Assembly (NCBI RefSeq): GCF_000001735.4 | Contig: NC_003076.8 | Coordinates: 24,865,835 to 24,929,834, forward strand | Length of the DNA: 64,000 nt | Direction of reading: 5' to 3' | DNA from: Arabidopsis thaliana | Lineage: Eukaryota > Streptophyta > Magnoliopsida > Brassicales > Brassicaceae | Shown here: positions 56,906 to 64,000 of the stretch, one piece after another | How positions within the stretch are numbered: the stretch's first letter is position 1 | Layout of the letters: every line of letters begins with the position of its first letter | Position numbers and translations under genes: made by a program | The notes under the pieces: model-generated | Told to the model about the DNA's origin: nothing | Database searches by the model: none | Seen by the model: only the letters and a program-made list of their open reading frames with translations

Positions 56906-56975
56906 GCTATCACATGTTTTCATTCTAACGAAATCAGCATCAATCACAAACGCAAACACATTGGAGCAAAGAAAA

Positions 56976-57875
56976 ATGTCAAGAGAAATAGAGCCACTAA
57001 TAGTGGGAAGAGTGATAGGAGATGTACTCGAAATGTTTAATCCAAGTGTGACAATGAGAGTCACTTTCAATTCCAACACAATCGTATCCAATGGTCACGA
57101 GCTCGCGCCTTCTCTTCTCCTCTCTAAGCCTCGCGTTGAGATCGGTGGCCAAGATCTTCGTTCCTTCTTCACCTTAGTACGTAATTAGCTTTCTTCTAAA
57201 CTTAAAATACATATGTTAAGTACCTTATTTAGTTCTCTCTTGTAGCATTAATCTTGTGGTTTTCTTTTTAACTCGAAAGATCATGATGGACCCCGATGCC
57301 CCGAGTCCTAGTAATCCTTATATGCGTGAATATCTGCATTGGTAAGTCGATTGAAGATATCACATTACTTCTCATATATTACAACAACAATGTATAATAT
57401 GTATTCTTTATGTTCTCATCAAATTCAGGATGGTGACAGATATTCCCGGGACAACCGATGCTTCTTTTGGTAAGAATACATCACATCATAACACATTTAC
57501 ATAGACTTTTTCACCCACCACATCTTTGGTTGTAAACACATTCCCAAGCAAACACATTTTTGGAAGAGGAAGAGAAATAGGGATGTATGTATGTATGTAT
57601 GTATGTTGATGAAGATAAGATCATGAATGGATTTATTGATTGCAGGGAGAGAGATAGTGAGATATGAGACGCCTAAACCGGTGGCGGGAATACACAGATA
57701 CGTCTTTGCGCTATTCAAACAGAGAGGGAGGCAAGCTGTGAAGGCAGCGCCGGAAACTAGAGAGTGTTTCAACACAAACGCTTTCTCTTCTTACTTTGGT
57801 CTTTCTCAACCTGTTGCTGCTGTTTACTTCAACGCCCAACGTGAAACTGCTCCTCGACGACGTCCTTCTTATTAA
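56976..57875 (+). CDS. BFT: PEBP family floral regulator BFT (177 aa)
   Basis: Four exons, 56976-57176, 57280-57341, 57429-57469 and 57646-57875, with the exon pattern (201, 62, 41, 230) typical of FT/TFL1 genes. Conserved PEBP motifs: [12 protein letters not shown] (the DPDxP box), GIHRYVF, and the C-terminal [20 protein letters not shown] belongs to the TFL1-like branch; it represses flowering through FD/14-3-3 and is prominent under salt stress (known). The switch residue in YLHW is Tyr, as in FT, rather than the TFL1 His, and the external loop ([15 protein letters not shown]) resembles neither. Repressor assignment therefore rests on overall similarity and published work. Likely locus At5g62040. 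Confidence 0.96.
57583..57606 (+). repeat. (ATGT)6 microsatellite in BFT intron 3
   Basis: Six perfect ATGT units, 39 bp before the last BFT exon. Probably length-polymorphic between accessions. Confidence 0.9.
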
Positions 57876-58227
57876 CTCTATCTATTATAACTCTGCTCTA
57901 TAAACAATAAACTTCAACATAGCTACAAAGATTATGGATGCTTGTGCTGAATAAATCCAACCATTACCAAGATGTTCAAAAAGATCCAATGTTGTTCAAG
58001 TTCTGTTACTTAACAAGATAAAAAAGTATATGTTATCCAAAATGTTTCTATAAAAACAATCTTCTATTCTATAATTGGTCAAAACAAACTTACAATAGCT
58101 GCCTCCAGCTTTTTAGCTCACAGAGTAGTTTCATCAGTGAGAAAATTCTGTGTTCACTTTCGACTCAAAAGCTTTATTATTTTTTTCGTTTGGCCCTCTT
58201 AACAAAAATAGTATGCACCGTTTTAAA
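57876..58227. other. Convergent 3' region between BFT and OXA1
   Basis: About 350 bp holding both 3' UTRs. AATAAA occurs shortly after the BFT stop (CAATAAAC near 57905). Nothing else is seen. Confidence 0.55.
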
Positions 58228-60924
58228 TCACTTCTTCTTGCTGCTATTCTTCTTCCTTCCCTTTACTTGGCTCTCCAAAGCCTTGAGCCTCTTACTAACA
58301 GGACTCAGCGATGTTGAGGAAAGCCTCGGGTTTACTGGCGAAGGTGGTTCTATCTGGTTCTGTGTATGGTCCTGTGTCATGGCTTTCATTTTCTTGAGAG
58401 CTGAAAACAGGTCAAATGAAGGTTGTTGACCTGGAGGAGGTGGAGGCAGATCAGGTATGCGTAACATCTTCTTCACTTGAGGACGCTTTATCACTGTCAT
58501 TAATAACCATTCCTTGTTAATGTTTCAAACCAAGAATATGCCACAGTTAAAATCTTCATTACACACTCACTCACCAAGTCCATACATGAGAGAGAACAGG
58601 TTGGATGTGATCCAGTAACAAAATATGGCCTGCAAATTTTCGGAAATTCGTTAGAACATCCATTATACAAAGTCTTTCGAGGTTTTTTCCGATAAATGAT
58701 AATAACCTGTGGAAAACTCATTGTCATCGGGACTGTGAGGAGAGCAAAAACCCGACAAACAGTTTTTACAGTGCCAGCCATCGGATTCCCTTCCATGCCT
58801 TCTTGTGCATTACACTGCGAAGTGGACATGTTTAAGCTTAAGTCAGCAAGTCTGTTAAAGGTTGATGTCAAAAAGTTTATTAAGTTAGCAGAAACTGTAC
58901 CTCAACGGTTATCAAGAATGTCAATCCTGTTATAACCGGCAAGATGTATAAGCTGTCGGGAGTTGTTAGATCGGTAAACCATAATGCACCTCCTGTTTGG
59001 AATGAAGGTACCTTCTCTGCCATATTTCGAATCTGGGGAAAAAATAACTCATTTGAGACAAAAAGCCTAATGATATAACAAACAACATAGCCCAAAAAAC
59101 ATCTTAAGATTAAAACGTCTTACAGCAAGGAAAAAGCAGATGAACAGCGGTCCCTGAATAAACATCCCTTTCATTGGGGTGAATGGAGTGACACCATATC
59201 TGTAAATTATAAACAAACAGTATATGGTTATTAGGACATATCTACCAATATATTCAAAATGTCAGGAGACTGCACCAATACAATAACCAGTAGAACAGAC
59301 AAGCTACATATAGCGCACTCCCTACCCAACTATGATCCACGAGGGAAAACTTATATTAAAACTAGTATAGAATTCTAGTTTTTACGACCAAAAGAAGTTT
59401 AAACTCCAAAGAGATCTTTAAATTTGATTTTTCTGGTCAGAAAATGTTTAAATTTAAAAGCAGCTTACTCTTTAAACAAATTCTTCATCTTTTTTTGACC
59501 TTCTGCCATCGTAACCGAGTCCATTCCCTGAACAAAAATAGTAGGAAAGAATATGGAGAAAATCAAAATTAACATGCTGAGCTAAAGCTGAGTGGACATG
59601 CAGTCAGTACAAAAGCTATTAGCAGGTAGCAAAAGTGAGGATGACTTCCATGATGTATTAATAACAAACTTCACATACCTTGTTTTGCATTTCCTCCCGG
59701 ATGGACTCCAACCGTGGCCTCATCAGCTGCATGATCACAGAATAGACTACTGATGGATGTAGCATAAGGCAGAAAAAAATAACCAAGTATAAATGACAGA
59801 AGTTATAAGTTAATGTGCATAGACATTGCTTTCCTTTTGTATGTCAAATTTGTTTCACAACCTGAGTATGTAAAAACACAAAAAGCAAGAAGAAACTGTA
59901 ACGGTTGGAAAGTAGAAATTTTTTCATGAAGTTCACAAATACATCCTTTGCAGTAGTTTATGATTTATGTAGACTTGTGTTATTGACTACAGTGATGTGG
60001 ATCTCAACTTCCTATTCTATACAGAGATCAAAGTCTACATATAACATATTCATATTTTTATAACCGAAAGAAGCATGTCTAATTCTCTAACTACAGTCAG
60101 TCTCTATATTTGAAATTACTTTATATATGCACCATCCTAAATGATCTGCAAGGTGTGAAAAAGGGACAAAAGGGAGACACATACCGCTAACTTGGTTGTG
60201 TCTTTCATTTGTTTGATCAAGAGAGGAACTGTTGATGATCGGATCAAAATGGTTGCTACAACAATGGATGCCCACCTGTAAATAGCCAGAAAGAATATAA
60301 GGATATAGTAATATCTTGGTCCAGATGAGGTTTTCAGACTTTTTAACTCATAAATATCCGAATCTTATCTCAACAGTACTCAGCTAACATGTGATGTATA
60401 CTTAAGATCAACTCCAGCAGACTGATTAAAGTGAAACATGACACAACAAACAATATTAAAGTTTCTTACCACTCAAAGCCTGTGAATGTATGCACCATAT
60501 CAATGCACTGCTGAAGGGCCGCGATAGGGAAGAAAGAGTCAGCAGCTGCAAGTGTAACTTCACTGACAGCAGCAGCAGCCTGAGCTGGCACATCTTGCAA
60601 TGTTGAGTCGGTTATGACTTCTGCAATGTCAGACATCACACCAATCTTCTCTGAACCAACACCAGGTGCACTTGACATATAACGATAGAAAGCAAAACCA
60701 GACGTGGGAGCAAGAGGCAAATGTAAGCTTCCTCCAGAAACTTTGGAGAAATCAGAATTGTTAACGGATCTTTGGTGAAGAAAGCTATGGTAACTTCTCT
60801 GAGATGTTTCTTGACAGAATGAATCCCTTTCATGATCACTCTCACGAGGGATAATATGATAAACTGGTTGGTTACGACGAGCGAAAAGCCTGGACCTTAT
60901 AGATAAAGTTTGCCTGAAAGCCAT
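58228..60924 (-). CDS. OXA1: Mitochondrial inner-membrane insertase OXA1 (429 aa)
   Basis: Nine exons on the complement: 58228-58493, 58575-58629, 58707-58814, 58901-59032, 59124-59199, 59469-59527, 59679-59726, 60185-60275, 60470-60924; the sum is 430 codons. The N-terminus (MAFRQTLSIRSRLFARRNQP) is Arg-rich without acids, a mitochondrial presequence. The YidC/Oxa1/Alb3 core follows: a first membrane segment (WWASIVVATILIRSSTVPL), the amphipathic hairpin (MKDTTKLALMRPRLESI), then segments FICFFLAIR, LYILPVITGLTFLITV, FALLTVPMTMSFP and AIFCYWITSNLFSLMYGL. The tail is Lys-rich and matrix-facing (VKGRKKNSSKKK), where Oxa1 contacts ribosomes. It inserts mitochondrion-encoded proteins co-translationally. 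A leader intron is likely, from about 61366 to about 60940. Likely locus At5g62050. Confidence 0.95.
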
Positions 60925-61853
60925 TGCAGAATCTAAACAAGATCCTACAGTAGTAAGAACAAAGTCAATATCCAATAGATTGCTGATTTTCAGATCAAAG
61001 AGCAAACTTTTTTATTCATTGATCTTGCTTAAAAGGAATCACACATAATCAAGTTTCAATTTTTGGAAATACGTATAGAAAACAATAGAGAACCCACAAC
61101 AAATCATAGAAGAGATTACTAAAAGAGCATACTAAAGATTGAACTGTGAGTTGAAGGAAACAGAATCAGAAGAAAGCAGAGAGATTTCATAAGAGATATC
61201 AATCAGCTTCAGGCACTTGCAAACATATCCAAAAATTTAAGCTTGAAAATGATGATAAATCGGGGGAACAAAGAAATGTTAAAATCAAACAAAAAACCAA
61301 ACAGAGTAACAAAGAGGAAAACTTTAAAAACTACTTGAATAGAGAATCTTCAGAAATAATGAAACCTGTCAATGGAAGAAGAAGACGGTGATGGTGACGG
61401 TGAGACGAGACGACTATGAATCACGGCGAACGAAACAGAGACGGTGAATGGGTTTTAGAATGGCTAAGTTATGAGATCACTAAAGGAAGGTCAGATCGTA
61501 CGGGAAATTAGGGATTTTAGTTAAACCGTTCTGGTTTATTTTGTTCGGTTTGGTTTATAAATCGGACCGAACCAGATCACTTTTGACTTTTGAAAAAATG
61601 TCCAAACTCCAAACGATACCTCAGCTAAAATTTATCGTACCATGTGAGAAGATTTCTATGTCTTTTTTTTTTTTGCTAAAGAAGATAGATTTTAGTTTGT
61701 TGTAATAGAAATTTAATTTATTGTAAAAATTCTATTATAATATATTTTCATTATCCGTTTCGAATTAGTACTCACAATTATATTGATAAATATATGAACA
61801 TGTAAAGCCCTCGTTGTATCTTCCATATAATCAAATCTCTAGGGTTTAACGTG
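60925..61853. promoter_or_regulatory. Divergent promoter region, OXA1 / F-box relic
   Basis: The left part holds the OXA1 leader with a probable intron (minus-strand donor CAG|GTTTCATT near 61366-61375) and first exon to about 61440. The right part is AT-rich and upstream of the F-box relic. No further gene is seen. Confidence 0.5.
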
Positions 61854-62988
61854 ATGAAGAGAAGAAGCAAAGAGAGCAACTACAATATCTCATCACAACG
61901 TCGTCGATACCGTGAAATCTCCACTAGGGAAAAGTCCCGTTATATTGATATCCCTCTCGATATAACGGTGGAGATACTCAAGAAACTCCCTGCGAAGTCT
62001 CTCGTGAGGTTCCAATGCGTCTCGAAACAATGGTCAACCATTATCGGATCCCGTAGAGACTTCATTGATTCGATCGTGGCCCGTTCGATGACTCATCCGC
62101 AGCAGTGGTGGGATGTCCTTCTCATCTTCCACTACCAATCAGACAAATCTTCTTTTTTCATCTTCACTCATCCTCTAAACACTAACCAAGAATTAGTATC
62201 AATCCCTGGATTAACGGTCGACTGTTATGGCTACATTCGTGGTTTGATTTTATGTTGTTCAGATAGTTCTATTTCTGTCGCTATATACAACCCTACTACG
62301 AGGCAGTCTCTTCTCTTACCAAAGATCTAAATGCTCATAGATGATTTATTCAATCACGTTTTCGTCTTTGGGTACGATCCTGTCAAGAATAAATACAAAG
62401 TAATGTGCTTGATGATTACTAAATCGGAGGAGTTTGAGAATGCTTGTTTTGTTTTCACATTGAGAGATCCCAAGAAGCAATGGAGGAACGTCAAATGCGG
62501 TATCCAACATCACTATCCGTGGCTACCCGCAGTTTGCATCAACGGGGCTATCTATTACCGAGCCACTGAAGATCATGGTTCTACATTTTTCTTGGTGAGT
62601 TTTGATGTTAGGTCCGAGAAATTTGATCATGTGAATGCTCCGAAAGAGCTGATTGATAGCAAGGATTCGACTCTGATAAATTACCAAGGAAAGCTAGGAT
62701 TCGTAAGTTATGAGAGGAGCGTGGGAATATGGGTTATGGAGGATCATAATAAACAAGGATGGTCCAAGGTTGTAGATAGCTCCATTGGAAGTGGTGAGAT
62801 TGTTTTCATCAATAAGATGGTTATCTGTCATGACACGGTATATGTAGTCTTTTTTTTATCCTAAGCGAAAAGATCGTATGAGACACATTGGAATCGAAGG
62901 TACTAGTGCGGAGGAAATAAAGCGTAATCATCTTATTCATATATTGGGTGTTCCATATCATGTGGAGAATACAATGTGTTTGTATTAG
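61854..62988 (+). pseudogene. F-box/FBA-type gene with a stop and a frameshift
   Basis: The first frame (61854-62330, 158 aa) has a basic N-terminus and an F-box (IPLDITVEILKKLPAKSLVR, then FQCVSKQWSTII), and runs into the F-box-associated domain (AIYNPTTRQSLLLPKI), where it hits TAA at 62328. The same frame resumes at once at ATG 62331 with VFGYDPVKNKYKVM and FBA repeats to 62864. A second break is in an 8-T run (62850-62857): the family-like tail (PKRDRMRHIGIEGTSAEEIK to a stop at 62988) is in another frame. Working F-box proteins of this family are SCF substrate receptors of about 380 aa. With two disruptions I call it a pseudogene, though the first frame could still give an F-box fragment. 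Likely locus At5g62060. Confidence 0.75.
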
Positions 62989-63372
62989 TTAGAAGTTTTC
63001 AAACAATTTTTTTTATCGATATAATGGTTTCGAAACATAGGTTGTTATATATAAAAGTACTTAACCATTGAGTGATTGTCTTCTCTATATGAACTCCACC
63101 TTTTCCTTTGCAATTCACTTCCAACATTGCTTTCATATGTGCTAACGTGCACGTCAATGACACTATTGTGCGCACCCTAATCACTTTTCGCATGATATGG
63201 CTTGTTTTTAGAGGTGGAAATAATTCATATAAACCTCATCGCGTTCACACAACCTCTGTTGAAAACCAACTCCAAACACACTCCCAACGCTCGTTTTTCG
63301 TGTTGTCTATAAACCCTACCTTGTACACCAAGCGAAAACGTCCTAACTAGTTTGGCCTAATAATCAAAAGAT
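62989..63372. promoter_or_regulatory. Promoter of the lipid-transfer-like gene
   Basis: About 380 bp between the F-box relic and the next start codon. CTATAAACC near 63309 is a plausible TATA box about 60 bp before the ATG. No gene is recognised. Confidence 0.45.
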
Positions 63373-63729
63373 ATGACGAGATCATTCTCTCCGGTGGTGT
63401 CTCTCTTCTTATTACTACTGCAAACGATATGTTCAGCCACTGTGGAAAACGCAGCGGATTGTGCGGCGGTGGGAACGCTGATATCGTCGTGCACAGAGTT
63501 TGTGAACTACGGGTATCCGGATCCGATACCAGGGTCGAGTTGCTGCGACGCGATGACTGTGATCGGAACTTACTCTGATTCGTCGGAGAAGAGAAAGTGG
63601 CTGTGTAACTGCTTCATGGATCTCATCAATGTCTATAACTCTAACGCCACCGCCATTTCTACTTTGTCTGGCTTCTGCGGCGTCGTTTTGGGCTTCACCA
63701 TCGACCCTAACACCGACTGCAACTTGTAA
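63373..63729 (+). CDS. Secreted non-specific lipid transfer-like protein (118 aa)
   Basis: A single exon. Residues 1 to about 22 are a signal peptide (hydrophobic VVSLFLLLLQTI, cleavage near CSA-T), so it should enter the secretory pathway. The mature part has eight Cys in the 8-Cys motif order C...C...CC...CxC...C...C (DC, SSC, SCC, CNC, FC, DC), which forms the four-disulfide helical fold that binds lipids in the cell wall or apoplast. The spacing between the second Cys and the CC pair (EFVNYGYPDPIPGSS) is of the LTP-like (nsLTP/2S-albumin superfamily) sort rather than classic type 1. There is no clear GPI-anchor tail. The gene is complete. Likely locus At5g62065. Confidence 0.88.
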   Translation: MTRSFSPVVSLFLLLLQTICSATVENAADCAAVGTLISSCTEFVNYGYPDPIPGSSCCDAMTVIGTYSDSSEKRKWLCNCFMDLINVYNSNATAISTLSGFCGVVLGFTIDPNTDCNL

Positions 63730-64000
63730 CTCACCCTTTCTCTATATATTCCTTTATGATTTATTTAGTATCAAATTAGATTCATTTGTTTTCCTTTTTG
63801 TAGCATTCAATGAAAATTCAAGGCTCAGTGTCAGTGGATTCCAAAACGGCCTCACATATAGATAAGGTGGATTCCAAAATTTGTACTACAAAATTATGAA
63901 TGCTTATCTGAAACAAATCTGTATTAAACTCTTGATAAAACCAGTAACGAAAATTACATCAGTTAGTTTTAGTTTGGTTTCAGTTCTTCTGATATCTAAA
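63730..64000. other. 3' flank of the lipid-transfer-like gene (window edge)
   Basis: It begins with the likely 3' UTR (T-rich, then ATTCAATGAAAATTC). Nothing else is identifiable before the window ends. Confidence 0.45.

Larger units (their letters stand above)
54574..56975. other. Spacer and BFT promoter
   Basis: The DPH1-like 3' UTR covers roughly the first 300 bp. The rest is AT-rich, with T-tracts at 55665-55692 and about 56588-56615. The last 350 bp hold the BFT promoter with a 21-bp-arm hairpin (56663-56736), a duplicated GATATATACATAC motif (56737 and 56826 areas) and a TATA box at 56898. No gene is seen. Confidence 0.55.

Overview
This window is nuclear plant DNA: compact, AT-rich, intron-dense genes with GT-AG (and two GC-AG) introns, AT-rich intergenic spacers, and gene families found only in plants (ARF, APO, P-class PPR, class-B heat-factor, AGD-type ARF-GAP). 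Spliced models I built by hand give 859 aa for ARF2, 915 for AML1, 828 for AGD1, 605 for SRP68, 429 for OXA1, 299 for HSFB2A and 177 for BFT. Order, strands and lengths match, from memory, Arabidopsis thaliana chromosome 5 from about At5g61930 to At5g62065. No database was consulted.

Layout: APO3 (-, 396-1831); a tandem pair of DUF627/DUF629/degenerate ubiquitin-hydrolase genes (+, 2321-6883 and 7732-12259); AML1, a Mei2-like RNA-binding protein (-, 13167-17649); a gene-poor 5.4 kb gap; SRP68 (+, 23086-27245); AGD1 (+, 28638-33344) converging on an intronless mitochondrial-type PPR gene (-, 34352-37276); a 7.7 kb gap with a TIR-flanked element and many G-boxes; ARF2 (+, 45025-48846); HSFB2A (+, 50378-51360); a DPH1-like diphthamide gene (+, 53212-54573); BFT (+, 56976-57875); OXA1 (-, 58228-60924); a decayed F-box gene (+, 61854-62988); and an 8-Cys lipid-transfer-like gene (+, 63373-63729).

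These genes are mostly functionally unrelated housekeeping and regulatory genes, as is usual for a plant chromosome arm. Local relationships do exist: the tandem pair shares a duplicated promoter carrying a PPR-coding relic and a twin G-box; organelle-biogenesis genes recur (APO3, PPR, OXA1); and HSFB2A has perfect heat-shock elements on both flanks, which fits the antisense transcript reported for that locus.

The most unusual observations are: (1) the tandem pseudo-deubiquitinase pair that lacks a recognisable catalytic Cys block and shows a conversion-like block of near identity; (2) four small poly(A)/poly(T) insertions flanked by direct repeats, resembling extremely truncated retroposition events; (3) a perfect 21-bp-arm hairpin in the BFT promoter; (4) a ~275 bp TIR element upstream of ARF2; and (5) the paired heat-shock elements at HSFB2A.
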